A stretch of 64,000 bases of DNA from CAZICM01 sp964537685. Lineage in GTDB: Bacteria > Myxococcota_A > Polyangia > Polyangiales > Polyangiaceae. Positions 16,646 to 24,736 of the stretch are shown piece by piece. Where the stretch lies: NCBI GenBank assembly GCA_964537685.1, contig CAZICM010000025.1:1-64000 (forward strand), written 5' to 3'. Within the stretch, counting starts at the first letter, position 1. Every line of letters starts with the position of its first letter. The notes below the pieces were generated by a model. It was given only the letters and a program-made list of their open reading frames with translations. It was not told the DNA's origin and did not search any database. A program made the translations under genes and the position numbers.

Positions 16646-16950
16646 GGAGTCCCTCCATCTTCTTTTACGACAACACCACCATCACGCTTGGGCCATGGCG
16701 GTTCACAAAAGCAAAATCGATGATCGTCCCCCACAAGGGCACCTCTCGGTGAGCATCTTGGTTCCTCACCGGCTTTGCAGTCGATGACTCCGCCTTGGCA
16801 GTCCTCTTCGCGGTGGCACTTCGGTGCGGTCAGCGTCATCAACTGAGCCATTGTCCTTTGCGTTTTCTTGCTGCTGCATTGGCAACCGTTCGCGCCAACG
16901 GAAAGGACGATCAGCATCGCGCATAGAATCTGTCTACTGGTCCTCCACAT
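16642..16950 (-). CDS. Small lipoprotein
   Basis: This 102-residue protein has an N-terminal hydrophobic segment (ILCAMLIVLSVGANGC) that reads as a signal peptide with a plausible lipobox. The mature part is short and Cys-containing (CHREEDCQGGVIDC, FCFCEPP) and ends in a Gly/Asp/Lys tail. I chose the ATG that directly precedes the signal peptide and has a GGAG ribosome site nine bases upstream; a longer frame opens at 17097 but would bury the signal peptide. It is the first gene of a three-gene run with the Cys-rich lipoprotein and the immunity-like protein. Its function is unknown. Confidence 0.65.
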   Translation of the reverse strand: MWRTSRQILCAMLIVLSVGANGCQCSSKKTQRTMAQLMTLTAPKCHREEDCQGGVIDCKAGEEPRCSPRGALVGDDHRFCFCEPPWPKRDGGVVVKEDGGTP

Positions 16951-17108
16951 TGTTTGCCGCTCCGATTCCCATCCAACAATGTTCATCAGCTTTTGGTGTT
17001 GGTTAAGCGGTCCGACGTGCCATGAACTATGGACAGAGGACGCCGCCCGCAGCAAGCCTTTTCGACAGATCATGCGCGCCCTGCTCATCCATTTCATTGG
17101 ACGAGCCT

Positions 17109-17138
17109 AATTTACCATCGACAAATCCTTCCCGTCAA
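17109..17138 (-). promoter_or_regulatory. Possible sigma70-type promoter for the lipoprotein operon
   Basis: On the minus strand TTGACG is followed after 18 bases by TAAATT (or after 17 by GTAAAT). The match is good at the -35 box and fair at the -10 box. It lies about 150 bases before the chosen start of the small lipoprotein. Confidence 0.35.
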
Positions 17139-17248
17139 CAGAAATGTCGATTGTCTCCCAGCCCAGTTCCCATAGCTACAAGCGCGTCTTGTCTTCCTCC
17201 TATTCCAAATCGCTCAGGTGAAAACACGCATTCACAACTTCCTAGGGC

Positions 17249-17383
17249 TATTCGCTCAGCCCCCGGCGTCTGTGTTTGTATGGAATAGGGCAGTTCGATC
17301 TGCCTATGGTGGTGTCTGACATCCCCCGCAGGCAGATCGAACAGCCATGTTCAATGCCCCAAAGCCTCCGCGGGCAAATCCCT
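17249..17383. repeat. 42-bp-period interspersed repeat, copy A
   Basis: This stretch is similar along its length to 20954-21090. A motif like GATYTGCCYGCGG recurs on the minus strand with a spacing of exactly 42 bases (its edge at 17381 and again at 17339). An 11-bp inverted repeat, TTCGATCTGCC with GGCAGATCGAA, could form a hairpin. It abuts the stop codon of the minus-strand gene to its right. Together with the promoter candidate it is all I see in the gene-free stretch 16951-17382. Confidence 0.7.
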
Positions 17384-18180
17384 CAGCCCCCGCCCGGCGC
17401 AGGCGTCCCCTCGGGCTTCTTCGCCGAGCGCGAACGCTTTTTCCTCAGCGTCGAATACAAGGACGGAAAGATCTTGTGCACATCGGGATCGTTGCGCAAG
17501 AGCCAGCGCCCCGCCGCGGCCACTTCATCATAGACATCGAGCAACAAAGTCCATGCCCTCGCCAGATCATCCGCGGCTTCATGCATCTCGGGGGTGAGGT
17601 TTGAGCCTAATAAACTCAGCATCTTTTCCGCGATCTGAACGGCTTGGTCTGCGTCGGTCGCGACAAAATATTTTTTATCTGCGGAGAGCAGCGCATAATG
17701 CTCCCGATATAAACCCGCATAACCCAATAAATCCGCCGCTAAGTCCCGGTGCCCGGTGCCCCCTCTCAACAAGGCCAATTGAGGACCCGCCTCGGGATGA
17801 TCGTTGAGATAATATTCACAACAAGCTTGCATACGGGCCTCGATGGCGATGGCATCTTGCACGAGTTGAAAGGGGAGCTTGGCATCGCTTCGCAAATCGC
17901 GGCTCTTTTGATATTCGGATGCCGCATGCCAGCATGCCCAAGCGATGGTGGGAAGCTGTTCAGGCAAAGAGGCGTCGAATTCCGCGGCGGGCAAGCTTTT
18001 AAAGCGCGCAAGAAGGCCGGGATCGTTGACCTTATCGGCAATGCCCAGCACCACAATGGCGGCGAGGCCAGCATCGGCGTTGAGGGTGATGAGAGAATCG
18101 GCGGGCAGAGCGCGAAGACGAGGAAGAAGAGCGTCAAAGGCGGCTTTGCCCTGAATGGGATCGAATTGAGGTGTGCTCAT
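17383..18180 (-). CDS. Hypothetical helical protein
   Basis: The 265-residue protein is not recognised. It is mostly alpha-helical, Ala/Leu-rich, with no signal peptide or membrane segment and a low-complexity basic tail (KKRSRSAKKPEG) ending in Pro-Gly-Gly-Gly. It contains no visible catalytic motif. Its stop abuts repeat copy A. It stands alone, with 133 non-coding bases separating it from the GIY-YIG gene upstream. The long open frame and even codon use support a real gene. Confidence 0.65.
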   Translation of the reverse strand: MSTPQFDPIQGKAAFDALLPRLRALPADSLITLNADAGLAAIVVLGIADKVNDPGLLARFKSLPAAEFDASLPEQLPTIAWACWHAASEYQKSRDLRSDAKLPFQLVQDAIAIEARMQACCEYYLNDHPEAGPQLALLRGGTGHRDLAADLLGYAGLYREHYALLSADKKYFVATDADQAVQIAEKMLSLLGSNLTPEMHEAADDLARAWTLLLDVYDEVAAAGRWLLRNDPDVHKIFPSLYSTLRKKRSRSAKKPEGTPAPGGG

Positions 18181-18313
18181 GGGCGGCCATGAGAACAGAA
18201 TCGGGAGAGGAGGGCAAGGGGGTTGTGGGGCCTCGGAGATAAATCGTTAGAGGCTGTCGCGGTGCGCTTCTTTATCGGCAGAGCAACGTTTGTGGTTCTA
18301 CAATATTGGGTGC

Positions 18314-18910
18314 TTAGGCGATAGCATTGCGCCCCTTTTCATACGGCTCATACTGCTCGTTATTATGGGTCGGCTTGATGGCCCAGAGAAACTCGTTTCC
18401 GGCTCCAACACCGAGGTGACGCCGGATACACAGCTCCGCCTCTCGCTCATATTCGTACTGCGACTCCTTCCCACGCTCACGCTGCCGGTTGAACCATGGC
18501 AAGGCGCCGTAGTCTTCTGCAAACCATCGCAGAAGATCCGCCTCGATGTACTGGTACAGGGTCTTGTTCTTGCGGCGTGTGATTTCAGCAATTCGAACCT
18601 CAAGGCCCATCTGCGGGATACTCGCCAGAAGGGATGAAAGCCAGTTCGCATGCTGATAGAGGCGGCCGTATGCGTTGCCTTCCCCAATGTAGATCACAGG
18701 CGAAAAGCCATTAGGGTAGTCAACGGCAAAGTCGCCGATAAGGCGTATTATGTAGATGCATTGCGTGGGCCGACGCATTGTTGGCCATTCCTCCTGCATG
18801 ATCGCTCGCATGATCGGGATGGTGTGCTCCACTGCGAGTCCAGAAAAGCCGAACCGAATCTTGACCGGCTCCAGCCAGGTAACTTCAGATTCTTTGATTA
18901 TCGCGGGCAT
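18314..18910 (-). CDS. GIY-YIG nuclease-domain protein
   Basis: The 198-residue protein has the GIY-YIG core at residues about 55-100: CIYIIRL (first strand), SPVIYIGEGNAYGRLYQHAN (second strand, then the Arg and His positions of the active site), and a later Glu in YQYIEADLL that fits the metal-binding Glu. In known families this fold cuts one DNA strand using a divalent metal. No partner DNA-binding domain is obvious; the remaining 100 residues are basic and aromatic-rich. The chosen ATG has an AGGAG site 12 bases upstream. It stands in an accessory region near an HNH nuclease candidate, so restriction, mobile-element or effector roles are all open. Confidence 0.75.
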   Translation of the reverse strand: MPAIIKESEVTWLEPVKIRFGFSGLAVEHTIPIMRAIMQEEWPTMRRPTQCIYIIRLIGDFAVDYPNGFSPVIYIGEGNAYGRLYQHANWLSSLLASIPQMGLEVRIAEITRRKNKTLYQYIEADLLRWFAEDYGALPWFNRQRERGKESQYEYEREAELCIRRHLGVGAGNEFLWAIKPTHNNEQYEPYEKGRNAIA

Positions 18911-19123
18911 ATGCAAATTGCTCCTGCGGGCTTCGCGCACCGCATTTCACAGTAGTCGTTCTGAAGTGTTTGTTCACCTTCTCGGGTCGGTCGCTTTGCC
19001 AAGCGTAAAAAATGGTGAAGTGCATGTGTGATGTCCGATGTCAGGCCATTGAGAGTCGGCGTACAAGCGTTCGGCATTCTTGGCGGGCCTTTGCGCGCCG
19101 TTCTCGCGGCCCAGCAAGCATTC

Positions 19124-19271
19124 AACCGCCTCGACCCATTTCGGCAGTAGTGGATGCGGACTTGCCTACTCCATCCTAAATCTTCACCGGAATCAAGACC
19201 CAAATTCACTCAGGGGGGATCTCGGGCGAACCTGGCCATGTAACACCCACCTTCTGAAGCATGCGCTGAGC
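19124..19271. repeat. 148-bp direct repeat, copy 2
   Basis: This is the second copy of the block at 15142-15289, offset by 3982 bases with three mismatches. It covers the C-terminal coding end of paralogue 2 and about 80 non-coding bases. The rest of the roughly 295-base gene-free stretch (18911-19205) shows nothing else that I can name. Confidence 0.9.
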
Positions 19272-20000
19272 GTTGAGCAGGGCTTTCGGATCGGGCGGAC
19301 TGAACAGAAGCACCGCGAGCTCCTCCGGCGTGAATTCCGTGGGGCTTTTTAGCGCGCGGTCGGTGACGGCGTCGATAATCGCATGGAGGGGAGCATCTTG
19401 CGGACGGGCATAGTCAACGACGATCCCGCCCGGGCGTGGATGACCAGCAGCCGAAGAAGACAGCGGCAGCAGCCTGCCCTTGTGAAGCAAGCCCCACGCG
19501 GCCAGCCGGGAGGCGCCACAAGGTATCGAATCGTCAAACATCGTGCCGGCAACGCGATCACCATGCAGCCAGAAGCCCACGCCCGCATCCAGTTGGCCAT
19601 GCTCGGGTCCCGCATGGAGCCTACCGGCGGCCATCACCAGCGCCGGCAAAAGCTCGCCGGGAAGGCCCGGCAACGCCCCGCGCACATCGTCCGGGCCTCC
19701 AGTTACCGCGTCGGGCGACAGACCGAGCTGCTCGATCGGACCCCATCCGAGCTCATACGCCAGACCGACGATGCCCGCCTCGATCCATGCGATAACCTCG
19801 TAGTTTCCACATCCGTCGTCGTTGTAGAGGGCGCCCCGCTGGAGGTCGCCCGTCCATATCGCGCCGTCGGCGGCCGGGAACGACAGACAATTTGGGAGCT
19901 GCGCGATGATCCCCTCAATATAGGCGCGCAACGCGGCACGCACGATGGCAACTCGGTCAAAGACGAGGTGTCCGAAGTGATTCGAGCTTCGTTCGATCAT
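19206..20000 (-). CDS. Unknown protein, paralogue 2 of a duplicated immunity-like family
   Basis: This 264-residue protein begins MIERSSNHFGHLVFDR and is a clear paralogue of the gene at 15224-16033, sharing blocks DDGCGNYEVIAW, YELGWGPIEQLGLS, TGGPDDVRGALPGLP and GVGFWLHGDRVAG. Differences cluster in two loops: a shortened region after residue 130 and a longer Pro/Gly-rich insert near residue 195. No signal peptide or membrane segment is seen. It starts 55 bases after the HNH-nuclease candidate, in the position an immunity protein would take. Function is unproven; a DNA-mimic or nuclease inhibitor is a testable guess. Confidence 0.75.
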   Translation of the reverse strand: MIERSSNHFGHLVFDRVAIVRAALRAYIEGIIAQLPNCLSFPAADGAIWTGDLQRGALYNDDGCGNYEVIAWIEAGIVGLAYELGWGPIEQLGLSPDAVTGGPDDVRGALPGLPGELLPALVMAAGRLHAGPEHGQLDAGVGFWLHGDRVAGTMFDDSIPCGASRLAAWGLLHKGRLLPLSSSAAGHPRPGGIVVDYARPQDAPLHAIIDAVTDRALKSPTEFTPEELAVLLFSPPDPKALLNAQRMLQKVGVTWPGSPEIPPE

Positions 20001-20055
20001 TGGCTTGGCCTAAACCTTCTTGTTCTCGGCGTCAAGCATGCATGCGCCGGCCGCG

Positions 20056-20931
20056 TCATGGGATGTATGCCGCCGCGTTGTTGAGCCGCTTGATCTCTTC
20101 CGCCGGTGGGGGGTTGTTTGTGAGGTACCGGTTGAGCTTTCGCGAGATGACCGCTGCGTTCTTGTTTGAGTTCGTGCCCCATGGGCAACGGCGCTGGTCC
20201 TTCCTGGGCACGACGTGGTGTACCTCCGCGGCTTCCGGATCCCCTTTGGACCCAGTCTTGAGCACATCCGGCTCGATGCACGTCGTTGGCTTGCAATTCT
20301 TATCCATACAAGGATATGTGAAGCCTGCAAGATCGGAGTGAAGCTGTCCGCCGTGCGCTTTGCTGTTGACTTGGAGGATCCACTCCCGCTGCTTGATGGC
20401 CTTACCATCGGCGCCGACTTGGCCGCTCGAGCAGTAGAAGTCTTCGTCTGGCCCGAGTTTTTGCGGCTCGCTCAAGTTGCGGTACGGGCCGTTCACCTCT
20501 GTCGGAACGCCGTCGATCTCGATGAGCGGCGTCTCCCGCGGCGCGGCCTGATAGTTGATCTGGATTTGGTTCGCGACATTCGGGCCGACCTGCAATGTGT
20601 AGTTGCCCACGCCATCGGGTTGGCATGTGTAGCCCTTGTCGAAGGGAGCATTTCCCGACACCTCGGCAATCTTCACGGCATCGGCGCATGCGTCCTGCCA
20701 CTTCTCGTAGAAGCAATCGAAGGTATTGACCACGGACATGTAACAAGCCGAGCCAAACGCGGCGATGTACTTGTTGCGCAGCGCCACGTCGAAGCTCGGA
20801 TTTCCGAAGAGCGGAATGCGATAGCGCATGCACGGCTTGTCCATCGAGGCCGGGCATTCGGTTGGCGTGTCGGTGGGCACGTCGGACGGTGCAATGCAAG
20901 AATCGAGAGGGGTGGGCTCGCTCTGCCCCAA
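20056..20931 (-). CDS. HNH-nuclease effector candidate
   Basis: The 291-residue protein ends in an HNH-like nuclease motif: EVHHVVPRKDQRRCPWGTNS followed by NKNAAVISRKLN, giving the His pair, the Asn and the downstream basic helix expected of HNH/endonuclease VII folds. The N-terminal 200 residues are Cys-containing and look extracellular (PTPLDSC, TPTECP, ACYMSVVN), like mature lipoproteins, but no signal peptide precedes them. The frame begins at a TTG; an in-frame stop lies nine codons upstream, next to repeat copy B. The 5' end may therefore be lost. The paralogue-2 gene follows directly, so a nuclease toxin with its immunity protein is the simplest reading. Confidence 0.65.
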   Translation of the reverse strand: MGQSEPTPLDSCIAPSDVPTDTPTECPASMDKPCMRYRIPLFGNPSFDVALRNKYIAAFGSACYMSVVNTFDCFYEKWQDACADAVKIAEVSGNAPFDKGYTCQPDGVGNYTLQVGPNVANQIQINYQAAPRETPLIEIDGVPTEVNGPYRNLSEPQKLGPDEDFYCSSGQVGADGKAIKQREWILQVNSKAHGGQLHSDLAGFTYPCMDKNCKPTTCIEPDVLKTGSKGDPEAAEVHHVVPRKDQRRCPWGTNSNKNAAVISRKLNRYLTNNPPPAEEIKRLNNAAAYIP

Positions 20932-20953
20932 CCACCCCTTCCCACCCTCCGCA

Positions 20954-21090
20954 GGCTATCCCATCAGCCCCCGGCGCCTCTTTTTGTATGGCATAGGGCA
21001 CTTCGATCTGCTGATGATGGTGGTTTTCAGCCTCCGCGGGCAGATCCAATAGCCTTTCCAACCTGTCAACAACCGCCGCGGGCAAATCCA
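20954..21090. repeat. 42-bp-period interspersed repeat, copy B
   Basis: This is the second copy of the repeat at 17249-17383. CCTCCGCGGGCAGATCC ends at 21047 and its relative CCGCCGCGGGCAAATCC ends at 21089, exactly 42 bases apart. It lies immediately upstream of the HNH candidate and before cstA. It may be a hairpin-forming dispersed element or the remnant of longer arrays. Confidence 0.7.
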
Positions 21091-21183
21091 AGTGCCTCCA
21101 CCCGCCCTCCAAATACAAAATAAATCAATGACCAAAACGAAAACCCCTTCCCACTCTCTCCCTCTCCCCATACACTCGCCCTC

Positions 21184-22929
21184 GTGCTCCCCCTCCTCGC
21201 CATCACCGTCATCGCCGTCCTCACCTTTGGCTACTTTGGATATGGCCGCATCGTCGCCAGAAACTATTCCCTCGACGATAGCGCAGATACGCCCGCCGTT
21301 CGCATCAACGATGGCAACGATTTCGTGCCCACCAAACTCTTCTACCTGCTCGGCCAGCACTTTAGCGCCATCGCCGCAGCAGGCCCTATCGCAGGCCCTA
21401 TCCTCGCCGCCCAAATGTTCGGCTGGCTGCCCTGTATCCTCTGGATCGCTCTCGGTGTCGTTACCATCGGCGCCGTCCACGATTTCTCCGCCCTGATCGC
21501 CAGCGTCCGCCATGGCGGCGAAAGTGTCGCCGAAATCGTTAAACGCTATATCGGCCGCCGCGCTTTCTTGTTGATTATGACCTTTATCTGGCTCGCCCTG
21601 ATTTATGTCATCGTCGCCTTCACCGATATCACCGCAAGCACCTTCGTCGGTAAAACCGAGGAGTTTGAAGGCGGCAGCTTCCGCTTTAATCCTGGTGGCG
21701 CCGTCGCCGCCGCCGCCGTCTTGTATCTGCTCCTCTCTATCGTCATGGGCGTCATCGAGAAAAAACTAAAACCCGCACTTTGGGTGCTTACCGCCGTCTT
21801 TGTTCCGCTCACCCTCTTCTGTGTGTGGTTTGGAACCAAGATCTCCACCACCTTTGTATTGCCCGTCGAAAACCCCCAAAAAATATGGGGCCTCTTGATT
21901 TTGGCCTATTGCTTTGTCGCCGCCCGCCTCCCTGTGTGGCTCTTGCTTCAGCCCAGGGGTTATCTCGGCGGTTTTGTGCTCTATATGGCCTTGGGCGTGG
22001 GCGTCATCGGCATCTTCTTTGGCGGATTTCGCTATCCAGGCGAATTTGAAATCAATCTCCCAGCCTTTAAATCCTTTGATGCAGGCGGCCCCTTCGGCGC
22101 TATGTTTCCCTTTCTCTTTGTCACCATCGCCTGCGGCGCCTGCTCCGGCTTTCATGGCTTGGTCTGCTCGGGAACCACCTCCAAACAATTGGAAAAAGAA
22201 TCCCATGCCCATCCCGTCGGCTATGGAGCCATGCTGCTCGAGGCTTTTGTGGCCCTCATTGCCCTCACCACCGTGCTGATCGCCGCCAAAGGCGTCCCCG
22301 CGGGCGGTCCCGGAAAAATCTATGGCGATGGCATCGGTAAATTCCTGACGGTCTTGATAGGCAAAGACAATCTGATCTTTGCCATGACCTTTGGCGCCAT
22401 GGCTTTTTCTACCTTTGTATTCGATACACTCGATGTATCGACCCGGCTTGGCCGCTATATCCTCGAAGAATTGTTTAATCGCCGCTCCCGCATGGCCGGC
22501 ATTTTAGCCACCCTCGGCACCCTTGTACCGCCCGCGCTCTTTATTGCCACCGCCCGCGCCCCCGCGCCCGGCGTCAGGCCCGCCTATATGGACTTCTGGA
22601 CCCTCTTTGGCACCAGCAACCAGCTCTTGGCCGCCCTGACGCTGCTCTCTGTCACCGTGTGGCTTCATCGCGAAAAACGCCGCGTTTGGTATACAGCCAT
22701 TCCCATGGTTTTTATCATGAGCATTACCCTATGGGCGCTCATCGTACAAATACGCCATGCGTTTTCGACTTTTGGCACATCCGCATTTGGATTGAACGCG
22801 GCGACCCTAAACGGTGTCGTAGGTCTTCTGCTCGTCTGCCTTTCGCTGGCCATCTTGGCCGAGGCCGTGCGGGCACTTCTTTCGTCCCGAACGCTAACTC
22901 AAGCACCTAAACCCCAGGAAACCCAATGA
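21184..22929 (+). CDS. cstA: CstA-family carbon starvation / peptide transporter
   Basis: CstA proteins are inner-membrane importers of pyruvate or peptides. The 581 residues contain about 14 hydrophobic segments. Family landmarks are the N-terminal NDGNDFVPTKLFYLLGQHFS, GPIAGPILAAQMFGWLPC, GAVHDFSALIASVRHGGESV, CGACSGFHGLVCSGTTSKQL and FGTSNQLLAALTLL. The length fits the shorter CstA form. The GTG start is taken because the hydrophobic first helix begins there and no in-frame ATG precedes it. The stop overlaps the following CotH-like gene by ATGA, a surprising partner. Confidence 0.95.
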   Translation: MLPLLAITVIAVLTFGYFGYGRIVARNYSLDDSADTPAVRINDGNDFVPTKLFYLLGQHFSAIAAAGPIAGPILAAQMFGWLPCILWIALGVVTIGAVHDFSALIASVRHGGESVAEIVKRYIGRRAFLLIMTFIWLALIYVIVAFTDITASTFVGKTEEFEGGSFRFNPGGAVAAAAVLYLLLSIVMGVIEKKLKPALWVLTAVFVPLTLFCVWFGTKISTTFVLPVENPQKIWGLLILAYCFVAARLPVWLLLQPRGYLGGFVLYMALGVGVIGIFFGGFRYPGEFEINLPAFKSFDAGGPFGAMFPFLFVTIACGACSGFHGLVCSGTTSKQLEKESHAHPVGYGAMLLEAFVALIALTTVLIAAKGVPAGGPGKIYGDGIGKFLTVLIGKDNLIFAMTFGAMAFSTFVFDTLDVSTRLGRYILEELFNRRSRMAGILATLGTLVPPALFIATARAPAPGVRPAYMDFWTLFGTSNQLLAALTLLSVTVWLHREKRRVWYTAIPMVFIMSITLWALIVQIRHAFSTFGTSAFGLNAATLNGVVGLLLVCLSLAILAEAVRALLSSRTLTQAPKPQETQ

Positions 22930-24728
22930 ACCGATTCTTTGTTTCGACTGCTTTACTTGCATTTTTCGGCGCTTTTGGCCTTGGAATCGCCGCCTGCGGT
23001 TCCGATGAAGTCACCCCTCTCACCCCGACGGGCATGGCCGCCTCAGGAGGAGCTGGAGGTATGAGTGGAACCGGCGGCATGAACGGCACAGGCGGTAGTG
23101 GAGGGCAGATGCCCGATTTGAGCGAAGCCGTATTTGCCCCCGATCACTTGATGGATGTGCAGATAGAGATAAGCCCCGCGGATTGGGAAAGCCTGCGCTT
23201 TGAGGGCCGATCGCTGACCGATGTACTTGGGCCCGGCTGTATGGATGGCCCCAAGCCCAGTCCTTACAATTATTATCCGGCCAGAGTCACGGTGGATGGC
23301 GAGGTAATGGATACCTCGGCCGTGCGCAAGAAAGGGTTTTTAGGATCGGCCAGCATCACCAAACCCTCGCTGAAGATTAGCTTTGATGAATTCATTCCCG
23401 GGCGTGAATACATGGGATTGGAGGGCCTGACGCTCAACAATTCGCGCCAAGATCCATCGTATATAAAAACCTGCCTTGCGTTTAAGAGCTTTAGGGATGC
23501 GGGATTGCCCGCCTCGCGCTGCAATTATGCCAAAGTGACCGTAAATGGGAACTATTTAGGCATTTATGCCAACGTCGAGCCTGTAAATAAACGGATGCTG
23601 GCCCGGCATTTCACGGACAATACCGGCAATCTCTATGAAGGCCAGTTAAGCGATTTTAGGGCGGGCTGGTCGGCCACCTATGAAAAGAAGACCAACGAGC
23701 TGGATCCAGACCGGAGCGATATCGACGCCGTCGTCAACGCATTGGGCGCGAGCGATGCCAATCTCGATAGTGAGCTGGGCAAAGTGCTCGATATCGACAC
23801 ATTTATGAAATACTGGTCGATGGAGATTCTCATCGCCGCCTGGGATGGCTATGCCAACAACTGGAACAACCATTTGGTGTATCACGATCCTGTATCCAAC
23901 AAAATGCATTTCCTGCCTTGGGGCCCGGATATGTCGTTTGATGCGGCCGATCCTTTTGGGCCTCCGGACCGGCCTCAATCGGTATCGGCAAAATCCAATA
24001 TTCCCAATCGCCTGCATAAAGTAGCGGCCATGAAAACCCGCTATGCCGGCGCGATGAAAGAGCATTTAAACAAGAGCTGGGATGAGACGGCGATTCTCGC
24101 TGAAATCGATAGGGTTCAAGCCTTGCTGGCGCCCCATCTTCTGCCGATGGAAGCCAATGCCGCGGCCAATCAGACCAATCAGGTACGAGCCTTCGTTCAA
24201 AATAGGGAAGCTCAAATTCTGGCCGAGCTCAATCCTGTGGCGCCCGCATGGCCCTATCCTCAGCCGGCCAGTGTATGCCTAAGCGTGATCGGACACCTGA
24301 GCGGCACATTCTCAACCACATGGGGCACATTGGCCCAAAACAATGCATTTGCCACGGGCACGGGGACATTTACGGCAGCCGTTCCTATGAATATGCCACA
24401 AGATGCCACAATGGTTGGATCGGCGGCTGGGTACAACCCCGGTTTTGGAGGCGATCATCAGGTGCTTGTGGTTGGTGTATTTCCCAATGGAAAGGTACTT
24501 GCGGCAGCCATTTCAGCGGTCAAGGAAGTCTTTGCCCCCGGCCAAGATGTACCTTATGATTGGCAGCGGGGTTTGGCCATTGCGCTGGATGTCACCGATC
24601 CCAACAAAGTGGTTCAGATGGGATTTTTTGGCGAAGGAACGCTGCATTTTGATGAGGCATCGGATGCTCCCGGAGCCCCGGTAAAAGGCAGCTTTGATGC
24701 GGATCTATTGAACTTTCCCTTCCAGTGA
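22926..24728 (+). CDS. CotH-family lipoprotein
   Basis: The 600-residue protein starts with a signal peptide ending in the lipobox GIAAC, followed by a Gly/Thr/Ser-rich spacer (repeats of TGGMNGTGG type) to about residue 60. Residues about 70-400 match the CotH fold: VRKKGFLGSASITKPSLKIS, GLEGLTLNNSRQDPSYIK, VNGNYLGIYANVEPVNKRML and WDGYANNWNNH. CotH proteins are kinase-like; in Bacillus spore coats CotH phosphorylates coat proteins. The last 170 residues form an additional domain with beta-rich character. It is translationally coupled to cstA. An outer-surface protein kinase or carbohydrate-linked protein is likely, but the substrate is unknown. Confidence 0.85.
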   Translation: MNRFFVSTALLAFFGAFGLGIAACGSDEVTPLTPTGMAASGGAGGMSGTGGMNGTGGSGGQMPDLSEAVFAPDHLMDVQIEISPADWESLRFEGRSLTDVLGPGCMDGPKPSPYNYYPARVTVDGEVMDTSAVRKKGFLGSASITKPSLKISFDEFIPGREYMGLEGLTLNNSRQDPSYIKTCLAFKSFRDAGLPASRCNYAKVTVNGNYLGIYANVEPVNKRMLARHFTDNTGNLYEGQLSDFRAGWSATYEKKTNELDPDRSDIDAVVNALGASDANLDSELGKVLDIDTFMKYWSMEILIAAWDGYANNWNNHLVYHDPVSNKMHFLPWGPDMSFDAADPFGPPDRPQSVSAKSNIPNRLHKVAAMKTRYAGAMKEHLNKSWDETAILAEIDRVQALLAPHLLPMEANAAANQTNQVRAFVQNREAQILAELNPVAPAWPYPQPASVCLSVIGHLSGTFSTTWGTLAQNNAFATGTGTFTAAVPMNMPQDATMVGSAAGYNPGFGGDHQVLVVGVFPNGKVLAAAISAVKEVFAPGQDVPYDWQRGLAIALDVTDPNKVVQMGFFGEGTLHFDEASDAPGAPVKGSFDADLLNFPFQ

Positions 24729-24736
24729 GCGGGCGA

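Noticed and set aside
18898..19209. A minus-strand frame of about 100 residues before the GIY-YIG gene
   Set aside because: It runs through the 148-bp repeat and overlaps the GIY-YIG start in another frame. It could be a decayed gene, but nothing in it is convincing.
21064..21069. A TTGACA -35 box in repeat copy B on the minus strand
   Set aside because: No acceptable -10 box lies at 16-19 bases, so I do not call a promoter for the HNH gene.
20402..21118. A minus-strand frame that reads through repeat copy B into the HNH gene in another frame
   Set aside because: Arg-rich shadow translation; the HNH motif exists only in the other frame.
20215..21123. A plus-strand frame of 302 residues opposite the HNH candidate
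   Set aside because: It reads as composition shadow of the minus-strand gene. It has no domain and runs into the repeat.
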